A stretch of 54,469 bases of DNA, from positions 1-54,469 of the forward strand of contig NZ_JARZHH010000075.1 in NCBI RefSeq assembly GCF_029946515.1, in the 5' to 3' direction. The notes under the pieces were generated by a model. The model was not told where the DNA came from. It worked only from the letters and a program-made list of their open reading frames with translations, and made no database searches. Made by a program: the position numbers and the translations under genes. The stretch's first letter is position 1; the number at the start of each line of letters is the position of its first letter. Shown here piece after piece: positions 42,570 through 51,454 of this stretch. The stretch comes from Polyangium sp. 6x1. Its GTDB lineage: Bacteria; Myxococcota_A; Polyangia; Polyangiales; Polyangiaceae.

Positions 42570-43196
42570 TCAGTCGATGCCGAGGGTGGTCACGTCCGTG
42601 ATCGGGGCCGACGAGGCGATCGTGCGGATCTTGCCTTTCTTCGTGGTCACGATCCAGCCGGAGCCGCCGGGGATGCGCGTCCTCGTGCCCGGGCGCATGC
42701 GGCGCGCCCCGCCCTTCGGCGGGTAGAGGATCTCGACGGACCGATCCGCCGCCGCGATCTGCACGACGTACACGTACGCGAGCCGATCGAGCTCGCCCTC
42801 GATCGCGACCTTCGTGCCCGCCTCGACGTCGAACTCGTTCATCGCGTCGTCGCGCATCTCGCTGAGGAGCGCGTAGCCCCACGCGAGGCGCCGGAACGGC
42901 CGACCCGAAAGGCTCGGCGGCGGCTCGTCGATGATCTCCACGGGCGCCGCGGCCGAGGCCTTCGCCGCCGCCTTCGCCCTCGCCTCGACCTTCGCCGTCG
43001 CGCTGCCCCTCACCGCCTTCGCTGCGCCCTTCTTCGCCGCGCCCTTCGTCGCCGCCTTTGCCGCGCCCTTTTTCGCCGCCTTTGCCGCCGTCTTTGCCGC
43101 GCCCTTCGTCGCCGCCTTTGCCGCCCCCTTGACGCCGCCCTTCGTCGTCCCCTTCGTCTTCATCGTGCCGCCCTTCGCGCTGCTCCTGGTCACCAT
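42570..43196 (-). CDS. Lys/Ala-rich histone-like tail with DUF4384-like domain
   Basis: A 208-residue protein in two parts. Residues about 12-85 are almost only Lys, Ala, Gly and Thr in near-repeats (KGAAKAATKGAAK, AKKGAAKAA), like histone H1/HU tails. From about residue 110, VAIEGELDRLAYVYVVQ, RSVEILYPPKGGARRMRPG and TRIPGGSGWIVTT match the DUF4384 pattern, usually found on extracytoplasmic regulatory or kinase-linked proteins. There is no signal peptide. ATG 43196 is used; ATGs at 43208 and 43163 (the last with AAGG upstream) are alternatives. A basic tail could bind DNA or another polyanion. Confidence 0.75.
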   Translation of the reverse strand: MVTRSSAKGGTMKTKGTTKGGVKGAAKAATKGAAKTAAKAAKKGAAKAATKGAAKKGAAKAVRGSATAKVEARAKAAAKASAAAPVEIIDEPPPSLSGRPFRRLAWGYALLSEMRDDAMNEFDVEAGTKVAIEGELDRLAYVYVVQIAAADRSVEILYPPKGGARRMRPGTRTRIPGGSGWIVTTKKGKIRTIASSAPITDVTTLGID

Positions 43197-43391
43197 CGCG
43201 GCCCGCATTCTATGGCGGAGCGCCGAAAAACCCTAGCGCGACGAACATCCCTTTTCGCGTGAGCGAGACCTCCTCGCGGACGCGCGCGCGCCCCGCGTGA
43301 AGGACGTGGCCAGGCCGCTTCGAGCGTGCTCTTCTTGACGTCCCGCACGAAAGGAGCTCGGCACGACGATTGCGTCGCGCACACCCGCGCC

Positions 43392-44057
43392 ATGGATCCG
43401 ATGGAGCAAGCGCGCCACCGCATGGTGGACGAACAACTCGCACGCCGCGGCATCCACGACGCGCGCGTGCTCGAGGCCATGCGTCGCGTCCCGCGGCACG
43501 CCTTCGTGCCCGCCGGGCGCGAGCACGAGGCGTACCTCGACAGACCGCTCCCGATCGCCGAAAGCCAGACGATCTCGCAGCCGTACATCGTCGCGCTCAC
43601 CGCGCAGGCCTTGCGGATCGGGCCGGATGCGCGGGTCCTCGAGATCGGCGCGGGCTCGGGGTACGCCGCGGCGGTGCTCGCGGAGCTCGCGCGCGAAGTC
43701 GTCACCGTCGAGCGCCACCCGCCGCTCGCCGCCGAGGCTGCCGCGCGGCTCGCTTCGCTACGTTACGGAAACATCCAGGTGGTCACCGGAGATGGCACCC
43801 GCGGCTATCCCGAGCGAGCCCCTTATGATGCCATCGCGGTGACGGCGAGCGGGCCGCGTGTACCGAAGGCGCTTTTGGACCAGCTCGCGCCGGGCGGCCG
43901 TTTGGTGATTCCGGTGGGGCCGGACGAACACCGGCAAGAGCTCGTCCTCGTCACGCGGGGGCAAGACGACGGCGCGTTCTCCGAGCAAATTCTCGGCGCC
44001 GTGCGGTTCGTCCTGCTCGTCGGCGAGGACGGCTGGGCCCGTACGGACGGCGCTTAG
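43392..44057 (+). CDS. pcm: Protein-L-isoaspartate O-methyltransferase
   Basis: A 221-residue SAM-dependent methyltransferase repairing isoaspartyl residues. Family marks are MVDEQLARRGIHDARVLEAM near the start, RHAFVP, LPIAESQTISQPYIVALTAQ, the SAM loop VLEIGAGSGYAAAVLAEL, VVTGDGTRGYPERAPYDAI and LLDQLAPGGRLVIPVG. Length and order match the bacterial family. The ATG at 43392 has no close RBS; AAGGAG about 36 bases upstream is too far. No in-frame alternative lies between. Confidence 0.94.
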   Translation: MDPMEQARHRMVDEQLARRGIHDARVLEAMRRVPRHAFVPAGREHEAYLDRPLPIAESQTISQPYIVALTAQALRIGPDARVLEIGAGSGYAAAVLAELAREVVTVERHPPLAAEAAARLASLRYGNIQVVTGDGTRGYPERAPYDAIAVTASGPRVPKALLDQLAPGGRLVIPVGPDEHRQELVLVTRGQDDGAFSEQILGAVRFVLLVGEDGWARTDGA

Positions 44058-44107
44058 ATTCATTCGAACCCATACCAACCCGCCCGCGGCCCTGGTACGA
44101 TGCGCGT

Positions 44108-44338
44108 ATGGCGCATCCGTACCGCACGAGGCCCACGGTGCCCCCCGAAGGCTCGCCCGAGGACGTACGGCTCTCCGGTCCGACGCTCGCGTTCGGCTTG
44201 TTCTGCGTCATCTCGGGCCTCGCGCTCGCGGGCTCGTCGCGCCCCGGCGCGCTGCTCCTCGCGGGCGGCGCGGGGACGATCGCGATCGCGGCGCGCAGGA
44301 CGCCGCGCGGAGGGGCCTACCCGCGTGACAAGGATTGA
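44108..44338 (+). CDS. Small membrane protein, two helices
   Basis: A 76-residue protein: a polar N-terminus (MAHPYRTRPTVPPEG), then LTLAFGLFCVISGLALAG-like and GALLLAGGAGTIAIAA hydrophobic segments separated by SSRPG, and a basic tail. It is an inner-membrane hairpin with no recognised family. It overlaps the AlkB gene by 14 bases in another frame, which suggests coupled translation. Confidence 0.6.
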   Translation: MAHPYRTRPTVPPEGSPEDVRLSGPTLAFGLFCVISGLALAGSSRPGALLLAGGAGTIAIAARRTPRGGAYPRDKD

Positions 44339-44939
44339 GCTCCTTCACGGGGGATTCCTTCTCTTCCACGACCCGTTTCTCGCGCCGGACGAGGCCTCCG
44401 CCGCGTTCGACGCGTTGCTCGCCGAGGTCCCGTTCCGGCAAGAGACGATCCGTCTCTTCGGCAAAACGATCCTGCAGCCGCGCCTCTCGGCCTGGCACGG
44501 CGATCCGGGCGCGTCGTACACATATTCGGGCTTGTCGCTCGCGCCGAACCCCTGGACGCCCACGCTCTCGGCGCTGCGGGCCCGGGTCGAGGCGGCGGCG
44601 GGCTCCACGTTCAACAGCGTGCTCGTGAACCATTACCGAGGCGGTGACGACTCGATGGGCAAGCACGCCGACGACGAGCCCGAGCTCGGGACAAACCCGG
44701 TGATCGCGTCCCTGTCGCTCGGAGCGCGGCGGAGGTTCGTCCTGGAACCGAAGAAGGGCGGCGACAAGGTGACGCTCGAGCTCGGCGAGGGGAACCTGCT
44801 CGTCATGGCGGGGACGACGCAGCACCATTACCGGCACGGGGTGCCGAAGCAAGCTGGGCGCGGCCCGAGGATGAACCTCACCTTTCGGCGGATCCTGTCG
44901 ACGCCCGCTCCGCACGTCTCGGTCGAAGATCCGAGGTGA
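44325..44939 (+). CDS. AlkB-family alkylated-DNA repair dioxygenase
   Basis: A 204-residue 2OG/Fe(II) dioxygenase of the AlkB family. The GTG start (VTRIELLHGG) follows GGAGGGG by about 10 bases and overlaps the preceding small gene. Motifs: SAWHGDPGASYTYSGL, FNSVLVNHYRGGDDSMGKHADDEPELG (iron-binding HxD), the distal His in HHYRHGVPK and the 2OG-binding RMNLTFR. The Y-S-G and N-x-Y-x-x-G features match the AlkB2/3-like branch. It removes methyl or etheno lesions from bases by oxidation. Confidence 0.93.
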   Translation: MTRIELLHGGFLLFHDPFLAPDEASAAFDALLAEVPFRQETIRLFGKTILQPRLSAWHGDPGASYTYSGLSLAPNPWTPTLSALRARVEAAAGSTFNSVLVNHYRGGDDSMGKHADDEPELGTNPVIASLSLGARRRFVLEPKKGGDKVTLELGEGNLLVMAGTTQHHYRHGVPKQAGRGPRMNLTFRRILSTPAPHVSVEDPR

Positions 44940-45060
44940 CGCGGAGATTCGCGACGACGCTTGTCGCCGCGGGAAAACCGAGCGATCATCGGTGACGGAG
45001 CAGCGACGGACGCGCTGCCACGAGTGACTTCACATCCCCTGGCGCGATGCACAGGGAGAA

Positions 45061-45855
45061 ATGGTGGCACGAATGATGCAGTCGGGAATCGGCGCGAGCC
45101 TGCCCCGGAACGCGGGGCCCGAGCGTGAGAACGCCATCATGCAGTCCGTCGAGAACGGCGACATGGCGCCGGTCTCCTGGGTGCCGGTGCTCAACGAAGC
45201 GGCGGGGCACACGATTACGTTGCTCGTGAGCGCCGACGCGCTGCGCATCGGGACCGCCGAGGCGCCGCTTCGCGTCAGCGTCACCGCGCGGACGATGCAG
45301 CGCATCGCCGACATGCTCGGGTGTGTGCTGCCCACGGTACGGATCTGCGATTTGATCTGGGCGCAGGCGGCGGTGAAGATCACCCCCTGCATCTATCCGC
45401 CGAACGCCGAGATGGCGACGACGGCCAGGATGATCGAATACGACGCCGCGGTGAGCAAGAAGGTGGAAGGGCGCTCGGGCCTCGTGGAGAACATCGGCAA
45501 GAACTGGTGCATCTCGAACCGGCTCCTCGGCATGAAGGGCATGGCGGCGAACTACGGTTTTTACGATAACGAGCCCCGCTACCGCAGCGGGACGAACGAG
45601 CAGGGTCCGTATCGGCTGTGGCAGCCGCTCGGCACCCGGCACAACATGGACCACGTCGATTATTCGCAGGTCGCCCGCCTCGTGTCGCGGACCTGTTACG
45701 TCGACGGCGCGAAGCGCGACCTCGTCGACATCCTGACGGACCCCACGCTCGCCGCGCTCGTGTCCGACGACGGGCCGCTGAAGCTCGTGCGCCTGCCGGG
45801 CGTGGAGGAGACGCCGCCGATCGACCGGTACGCGCCGGTGGATTGCGCGGTGTGA
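45061..45855 (+). CDS. Conserved protein of unknown function
   Basis: A 264-residue soluble protein without signal peptide or membrane segment. Recognisable stretches are LRVSVTARTMQRIADMLGC, IYPPNAEMATTARMIEYD, ENIGKNWCISNRLLG, NYGFYDNEPRYRSG, WQPLGTRHNMDHVDYSQVAR and a final domain with SDDGPLKLVRLP. The order 'GKNWCISNRL, YGFY, HxxDYS-x-x-x-RLV' reminds me of an unnamed family in actinobacteria and myxobacteria with a motif like ADYSHGIRLV; no function is known to me. ATG 45061, GTG 45064 and ATG 45073 are all near AGGGAG; GTG 45064 has the best spacing. Confidence 0.75.
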   Translation: MVARMMQSGIGASLPRNAGPERENAIMQSVENGDMAPVSWVPVLNEAAGHTITLLVSADALRIGTAEAPLRVSVTARTMQRIADMLGCVLPTVRICDLIWAQAAVKITPCIYPPNAEMATTARMIEYDAAVSKKVEGRSGLVENIGKNWCISNRLLGMKGMAANYGFYDNEPRYRSGTNEQGPYRLWQPLGTRHNMDHVDYSQVARLVSRTCYVDGAKRDLVDILTDPTLAALVSDDGPLKLVRLPGVEETPPIDRYAPVDCAV

Positions 45856-45924
45856 CGGCGGGCCCGACATTCTCGTATTCATGTCCTGCATGCGTGACAT
45901 CGCTCACGCCAATGCGTTCCGCGT

Positions 45925-45953
45925 TTGACAGTCGTTCCCGCGCCCATTAGCTT
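45925..45953 (+). promoter_or_regulatory. Sigma-70-type promoter for the MBL-fold lipoprotein
   Basis: TTGACA at 45925-45930, exactly 17 bases, then TAGCTT at 45948-45953. A leader of about 30 bases with AAGGAG leads to the ATG at 45990. This is the cleanest promoter in the window. Confidence 0.75.
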
Positions 45954-45989
45954 CGCGGTGCTTTCAATCTTTCAAGGAGCGAATTCACC

Positions 45990-46946
45990 ATGAAGCAGGG
46001 TCTTTGGCTCGCGCTCGGCCTCGGCGCGGCGCTCGCGGTCGTGGCTTGCGGCGACGATACGAACAATTCGAACAATTCGACCTCGTCCTCCTCGTCGGGC
46101 TCGGGTGGCGCGGGTGGCGCCGGCGGCGCCGGCGGCAGCGGCGGCAATGGCGGCGCCGGCTCGGAGATCGAGGTGCAGACGCACATCTCGCCTGATGGAT
46201 TCGGCGTCGATTCGCACCTCATCGTGGGCCCGACCGAGGTCGTCCTCGTCGATGGCCAGTTCTTCACCGCGGAGGCAGAGAAGGTCGTCGAGCTCGTCAA
46301 GGGCACGAACAAGAAGCTCACGACGGTCTTCCTCACGCACGCCCACCCCGACCATTACCTCGGCATGGAGGTCGTCCGCGCGGCGTTCCCGGACGCGAAG
46401 TTCGTGACGACGGCCGCCGTCCTCGCCGATTACAACGCGAAGAAGGACGGCACGCTCGCGTTCGCCCAGACGAACTTCCCCGGCCAGGTGCCCGACAAGG
46501 TCGTCACGTTCACCGCGCTCGACGGGACCACGATCACGGTCGACGGGCATACGCTCGACGTCGTCGAGATCGGCGACGCGGGCGAGAGCGTGGAGGCCGC
46601 GGGCCTCGCGCTCACCGAGCAGAAGGCCTTCTTCTCGGGCGACCTCCTTTACAACAAGGAGCACCTCTGGCTCGCCGAGTGCAACTTCGACGGATGGATC
46701 AAGAACCTCGACGCCCTCGCCGCGAAGGGCTTCACGACGTTCTATCCGGGCCACGGCGAGAAGGCGACGGCCGCCGTGATCGACGAGGACAAGAAGTATC
46801 TCGGCGACGCCAAGCCCATCCTCGACGCGGCGACGACGGCCGACGAGGCCGTGACGAAGCTCAAGGAGGCGTACCCGACCTGGGGCGGCGAGGGTCTGCT
46901 CACGTTCGGCCTCTCGAATTATTTCATGGCCTGCAAGATGCCCTGA
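45990..46946 (+). CDS. MBL-fold metallo-hydrolase lipoprotein
   Basis: A 318-residue lipoprotein. AAGGAG lies about 10 bases before the ATG. The lipobox is AVVAC (Cys20), followed by Asn/Ser and GGAGGAGG linker. The catalytic motif is THAHPDH (H117, H119, D121, H122), with FSGDLLYN (Asp ligand) and FYPGHGE (distal His). The mid-domain His usual in zinc MBL enzymes is not obvious: the segment reads EIGDAGESVEAAG, with Glu/Ser in that place, so metal binding may be altered. Exported location by the lipobox; substrate unknown. Confidence 0.9.
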   Translation: MKQGLWLALGLGAALAVVACGDDTNNSNNSTSSSSSGSGGAGGAGGAGGSGGNGGAGSEIEVQTHISPDGFGVDSHLIVGPTEVVLVDGQFFTAEAEKVVELVKGTNKKLTTVFLTHAHPDHYLGMEVVRAAFPDAKFVTTAAVLADYNAKKDGTLAFAQTNFPGQVPDKVVTFTALDGTTITVDGHTLDVVEIGDAGESVEAAGLALTEQKAFFSGDLLYNKEHLWLAECNFDGWIKNLDALAAKGFTTFYPGHGEKATAAVIDEDKKYLGDAKPILDAATTADEAVTKLKEAYPTWGGEGLLTFGLSNYFMACKMP

Positions 46947-46995
46947 GACGATCAAGGATCTAGAGGCGCGGCGCATCTCTCGGTATGCTGCCTTC

Positions 46996-48978
46996 GTGCG
47001 CCGCGCCCTGGCCTTCCCGCTTCCTCTCGCCGCCCTACTCCTCTCCGCATGCAGCGACCCCGCGGAGCTGCCCGTGCCGCCCGAGACCGGCATCGTCGCG
47101 CTCTACGGCAAGACCGTCGAGACGGCCCTCTCGCCCTATCCGTCCGACCGATACACCACGGCCGACGCGAGCGCGGCCACGGGCCGGCGCGTACGGATCG
47201 GGCCGGACACCGCGGCCGATCCGCTCGTGACCGGGTATCAGGGCACGGCCTTACTCCTGAACGAAATGGATGGGTTCTCCACGATGGGCGGCGTCGTGGT
47301 GAATTTCAGCGGGCCCATCGACGCGCGCTCGCTCGTGCTCGCGCCGTACGCGGAGCCGCCGCTGCTCGGGCCGCTCCTCGACGCGGAGGACTACAAGAAG
47401 CCCGGCGCGCCGCTCTACCTCGTCGATGTGGATCCGGACTCGCCCGAGCGAGGAAAACCCGTCGGCCTGATTCCCCGCTGGTTCCCGCAGCCCGACGACG
47501 GGTTTTTCCCGGACGATTTTACCCTGGTCGCCGAGCCCGCCACGCCGCTCCGGCCCGGGACGCGCTACCTGTTCGTCGCGACGAACATGCTCCGCGCGGA
47601 CGACGGCGCGCCCGTGCGGCGATCGCCGGACATGCAAGCGCTCCTCGAAGGCGCGGCCGAGGGCGACTACGGAGACGAGGTGCGCGGGGCGATCGCCGAG
47701 GCCCAGACGGGCGGCCTTTTTCGCGCCGAGGACGTCGTGCTCGCCACGGCCTTCACCACGGCCACGGTGCGCGCCGGGATCGAGGCCATGGGCGCAGCCG
47801 CGCGAAACGCCCCGCCGCCCGCCTGGCTCACGCCCTTCGAGGTCGAGACGCCGGCCGAGCCGGGCGGGCGCGTGCGATTCCGCGGCGTCTACGAGGCGCC
47901 CGAGTACCGCGGCGAGACGGGGAAATGGTCGTTCGAGGGAGGGGCGCCCGTCGCGAGCAAGAAGGTCGGGCTCGACGTGTTCCTCGCGTTCTCGAAGGCC
48001 GAGGTGAGCGGCAAGCGGCCCGTGGTCATCTACGGGCACGGGCTCGGCGGCGACAAGGACGGCACGTGGGGCACGGCGCAAAGGCTCGCGGCGATTCACC
48101 CGAACGGCGCGGCCGTCTTCGGGATCGACTCCCCCGAGCACGGCTCGCGCGCGAAGAAGCCGGACCAGAATGCCCTGCTCGCCGCGTTCGGCTTCTTCGG
48201 CATCGACAGCGCGACGGGCGAATTCGACATCGGCAAGGCGAGGGACAACTTCCGCCAAATGGCCTCCGATCAGCTCGAGCTCGTGCGGCTCGTGAATACG
48301 CTCGGATCGCTCGACCTCTTGCCCGTCGGCGCCCCAGACGGCGAGCCTGACCTCGATACCTCGCGGATCCTCTACATCGGCCATTCGTTCGGGTCCGTGC
48401 AGGGGCCGACGATCCTCGCGCTCGCGCCCGAGATCCGGCAAGCCGTCTGGAACGTGGGCGGCGACGGGCTCATGATGCTCCTGCGTGACTCGGGCACGTT
48501 CGGGCTGCTCGTCGACGCGATGCGTCCGCCGAAGACGCCGGACGGCGCGCTCGCCCGCTTCTTCGCCGTCACGCAGGCGATCGTGGACCCGGGCGATCCG
48601 ATCAACTACGCTCGCTTCGCGTCGGGCGAAAGGCTGCCCGGCGCGCCCGAATCGAAGCCGCGCGACGTGCTCTTGCAGGTGGTGATGAACGACACGATCG
48701 TCCCGAACTCGACCAGCGAAGCGCTCGCGCGCGCCTCCGGCATGACGCTCATGAATGCGATCCGCCCGGTGAGCGGCCTGCCCGCCGCGGAGGGGCCGCT
48801 CGCGGGCAACGGAAAAGCAGGCTCGACGCTGGTGATGTCGCAGTTCGATCGAATCGAGGGGACGAAGCTCGCCGTGCACGGCGACCTCATCTTCTCGCCG
48901 GACGCGCAGGCGCAATACGTGGAGTTTTTCCAGACGGGGCTCGCCGAGCCAAACGCGACGGCGAAGCCGCCGTATTGA
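46996..48978 (+). CDS. Alpha/beta-hydrolase lipoprotein
   Basis: A 660-residue lipoprotein starting at GTG 46996; the lipobox is LLSAC. Residues 30-330 form a beta-rich N-terminal part (VVVNFSGPIDARSLVLAPY, TPLRPGTRYLFVATNML). The hydrolase domain begins RPVVIYGHGLGGDKDG (oxyanion region), AVFGIDSPEHGSR, and has the nucleophile elbow YIGHSFGSVQGP (S464). MNDTIVPNSTSEAL fits the acid loop. A lipase/esterase on the cell surface is the likely role. It starts 49 bases after the MBL gene and may be co-transcribed. Confidence 0.85.
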   Translation: MRRALAFPLPLAALLLSACSDPAELPVPPETGIVALYGKTVETALSPYPSDRYTTADASAATGRRVRIGPDTAADPLVTGYQGTALLLNEMDGFSTMGGVVVNFSGPIDARSLVLAPYAEPPLLGPLLDAEDYKKPGAPLYLVDVDPDSPERGKPVGLIPRWFPQPDDGFFPDDFTLVAEPATPLRPGTRYLFVATNMLRADDGAPVRRSPDMQALLEGAAEGDYGDEVRGAIAEAQTGGLFRAEDVVLATAFTTATVRAGIEAMGAAARNAPPPAWLTPFEVETPAEPGGRVRFRGVYEAPEYRGETGKWSFEGGAPVASKKVGLDVFLAFSKAEVSGKRPVVIYGHGLGGDKDGTWGTAQRLAAIHPNGAAVFGIDSPEHGSRAKKPDQNALLAAFGFFGIDSATGEFDIGKARDNFRQMASDQLELVRLVNTLGSLDLLPVGAPDGEPDLDTSRILYIGHSFGSVQGPTILALAPEIRQAVWNVGGDGLMMLLRDSGTFGLLVDAMRPPKTPDGALARFFAVTQAIVDPGDPINYARFASGERLPGAPESKPRDVLLQVVMNDTIVPNSTSEALARASGMTLMNAIRPVSGLPAAEGPLAGNGKAGSTLVMSQFDRIEGTKLAVHGDLIFSPDAQAQYVEFFQTGLAEPNATAKPPY

Positions 48979-49013
48979 AGAACGATTTGCAGGGTTCGAG
49001 GAGAGTTCGAGGA

Positions 49014-50483
49014 ATGTCGTATTTCGACGGTCTGCCGGGCAAGCCGCTGCGCGAGCGGGGCATCTTTTGCAACCGGACCATGAACATGCGGTCGATCAAG
49101 GCGATCGGCTACGACATGGACTACACGCTCATCCATTACCAGGTGTCCGAGTGGGAGCGCCTGGCGTACGAGCACCTCCGGACGCGCCTCCTTTCGCGTG
49201 GCTATCCGGTGGAGGATCTACGCTTCGATCCGGAGCTCGTGATCCGCGGGCTCATCATCGACACGGAGCTCGGCAACCTGCTCAAGGTGAACCGCTTCGG
49301 CTACGTGAAGCGCGCGATGCACGGGACCTCGATGCTCGATTTCGAGCCGATGCGCGCGGCGTACGCGCGGACGATCATCGACCTCGCCGAGCCGCGGTTC
49401 GTCTTTCTGAACACGCTCTTTTCGCTCTCCGAGGCGTGCATGTACGCGCAGCTCGTCGACCTCGCGGACGCGGGGAGAATGCCGGCCGGGACGGGCTACG
49501 AGCACCTCTATCGCCTCGTGAAGAGCGGCCTCGACGAGGCGCACATGGAAGGCCGCTTGAAGGCCGAGATCATCGCGGATCCGGACCGGTTCGTTGTGCT
49601 CGACCCGGAGGCGCCGCTCGCGCTGCTCGACCAGCAGCGGGCCGGAAAGAAGCTCCTGCTCATCACGAACTCGGAGTGGGGATACACGGACGCGATGATG
49701 CGTTATGCGTTCGAGCGCTTCCTGCCGAACGGGATGCGATGGCGAAACCTCTTCGACGTGGTGATCGTGCAGGCGCGGAAGCCTGATTTCTTCATGCAGA
49801 AATCGCCGCTCTTCGAGGTCGTGAGCGAGGACGGGCTGCTCCGGCCCTGGATCGGGCCGCTCAAAGAGGGCGGCTCGTACCTCGGCGGGGACGCGACGCA
49901 GGTGGAGCGCTCGCTCGGGATCTCGGGGGACGAGATCCTTTACGTGGGGGACCACATCTGGGGCGACGTGCGGGTGTCGAAGAGCGTCCTGCGCTGGCGG
50001 ACGGCGCTCATCCTGTGGGAGCTCGAAGAAGAGGTGCGGGCGGCGTATGCGTCGCGCGTGGACGAGGCGCGGCTCGGCGCGTTGATGGAGGACAAAGAGG
50101 CGCTCGAGCTCGCCTCCTGCCAGCTCCGCCTGCTCGCCCAGCGGCACAAGGAAGGTTATGGTTTGCCCGAGGACGCGCCGTCGTGCGACGAGATCCTCGC
50201 GCGCCTCGGCGAGATCAAGGTGGCGCTCGCCGAGCTCGACGATCGAATCGCCCCGCTCGCGAAAGCGGCGGCCGAGGTCTCGAACCCGCGCTGGGGCCTG
50301 CTCCTGCGCACGGGCAACGACAAGAGCCACCTCGCGCGGCAGATCGAGCGTTCGGCAGACATTTACACGTCGCGCGTGTCGAACTTCCTGCGCTACACGC
50401 CCTATTCGTACTTCCGCTCGCGCCGCGGGAGTTTGCCCCACGACCCCTCCGGGGAAGCGCCGAGCCCGAACCCTGGGCCTTGA
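49014..50483 (+). CDS. HAD-IG family 5'-nucleotidase (cN-II type)
   Basis: A 489-residue enzyme of the purine 5'-nucleotidase branch of the HAD superfamily. Motif I is YDMDYTLIHY (D34, D36), motif II is LLLITNSEWGYTDAM, the Lys of motif III lies in VIVQARKPDFF, and motif IV is EILYVGDHIWGDV. The body carries the family's long helical insert and a C-terminal helix. It dephosphorylates IMP/GMP-type nucleotides. GAGGAGAGTTCGAGGA lies just before the ATG. The last 25 residues are Pro/Ser-rich and disordered-looking. Confidence 0.92.
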   Translation: MSYFDGLPGKPLRERGIFCNRTMNMRSIKAIGYDMDYTLIHYQVSEWERLAYEHLRTRLLSRGYPVEDLRFDPELVIRGLIIDTELGNLLKVNRFGYVKRAMHGTSMLDFEPMRAAYARTIIDLAEPRFVFLNTLFSLSEACMYAQLVDLADAGRMPAGTGYEHLYRLVKSGLDEAHMEGRLKAEIIADPDRFVVLDPEAPLALLDQQRAGKKLLLITNSEWGYTDAMMRYAFERFLPNGMRWRNLFDVVIVQARKPDFFMQKSPLFEVVSEDGLLRPWIGPLKEGGSYLGGDATQVERSLGISGDEILYVGDHIWGDVRVSKSVLRWRTALILWELEEEVRAAYASRVDEARLGALMEDKEALELASCQLRLLAQRHKEGYGLPEDAPSCDEILARLGEIKVALAELDDRIAPLAKAAAEVSNPRWGLLLRTGNDKSHLARQIERSADIYTSRVSNFLRYTPYSYFRSRRGSLPHDPSGEAPSPNPGP

Positions 50484-50517
50484 CCGGCTCCTCCCTTGGC
50501 GGGAGAGTGTCGAGGAC

Positions 50518-51423
50518 ATGAGCCAGCAAGACGACTCCACGAGCGAGCTCGCGCGCGAGCTCGCCCGAGCCAAACAACGCATCGCGGAGCTCGAAGCCCA
50601 GCTCGCGGCCGAGGAAGCAGAGCGCGCGAAGAATTCCCCCTGGATTTACGACGCGCTCGAGAGCGCGGGGATCGGCGTGTGGACGTGGGACATCCCGCGC
50701 GACACCATCACGTGGACGAACACCGTCCTCGCGATCTACGGCCTCACGCGCGAGACGTTCGGGGGCAGCCTCGAGGAGTTCATGGCCCGCGTGCATCCGG
50801 ACGATCAGCATATCGTCCGTTCGGCCGTGGAGCGTGTGTTCACGGAGAGGAAACCTGGGTACCTCGTCGAACACCGCGTCGTTCGCCCCGACGGGGTGAT
50901 TCGCTGGGTGCGGGGGACCGGGTTCGCGTATCACGACGCGAACGGCAAGCCCTATCGCCTCGCGGGCGTCACCGAGGACATCACGGCGCGGATCGAAGCG
51001 CAGGACGAGCGCTGCGCGATGCAGCAGCAGATCATCGACGCGCAACGCGAGTCGCTGCGGCAGCTCGGGGCGCCGATCATCCCGCTCACGAAAAACGCGC
51101 TCGCGATGCCGCTCGTCGGCGCGCTGACGGCCGAGCGGGCGACGATCGTCACCGAGACCTTGCTCCACGCCGTGACAGCGCGCGCCGCCGAGCACGTCAT
51201 CCTCGACGTGACGGGCGTGCCGTCGGTCGACAACGAGGTGGCCGAGGGCCTCTTGCGCGTGGCCCAGGCGGTGCGGCTGCTCGGCGCCGAGGTGGCGCTC
51301 ACGGGCATGCAGCCGGCCGTGGCGCAGGCGCTCGTGGAGCTCGGCGTGGACATGAGCGCCTTCGTGACGAAGGCAGATTTGCAATCCGGAATCAGCTGGG
51401 CTTCGAAGCGCGCGCGGCGCTGA
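50518..51423 (+). CDS. RsbR-like PAS-STAS regulator
   Basis: A 301-residue cytoplasmic signalling protein. A short coiled coil (RELARAKQRIAELEAQLA) precedes a PAS/PAC domain (DALESAGIGVWTWDIPRD, ...RVHPDDQHIVRSAVERVF, RVVRPDGVIRWVRGTG, AGVTEDITAR) and a C-terminal STAS domain (IIPLTKNALAMPLVGALTAER, HVILDVTGVPSVDNEVAEGLL, GAEVALTGMQPAVAQAL). This is the RsbR co-antagonist layout used in stressosome pathways. The usual Thr after VD in the STAS phosphosite (VDT) is Asn here. The start at 50518 has GAGG close upstream. It follows the nucleotidase by 34 bases. No kinase partner is in the window. Confidence 0.88.
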   Translation: MSQQDDSTSELARELARAKQRIAELEAQLAAEEAERAKNSPWIYDALESAGIGVWTWDIPRDTITWTNTVLAIYGLTRETFGGSLEEFMARVHPDDQHIVRSAVERVFTERKPGYLVEHRVVRPDGVIRWVRGTGFAYHDANGKPYRLAGVTEDITARIEAQDERCAMQQQIIDAQRESLRQLGAPIIPLTKNALAMPLVGALTAERATIVTETLLHAVTARAAEHVILDVTGVPSVDNEVAEGLLRVAQAVRLLGAEVALTGMQPAVAQALVELGVDMSAFVTKADLQSGISWASKRARR

Positions 51424-51454
51424 CGGGTTCGTCGCGGCCGCGCGCCCCGGGGTT

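Noticed and set aside
42960-43150. Direct DNA repeats (GCCGCCTTTGCCGCG-like) as a separate element
   Set aside because: They are the codons of the Lys/Ala tail of the DUF4384-like protein.
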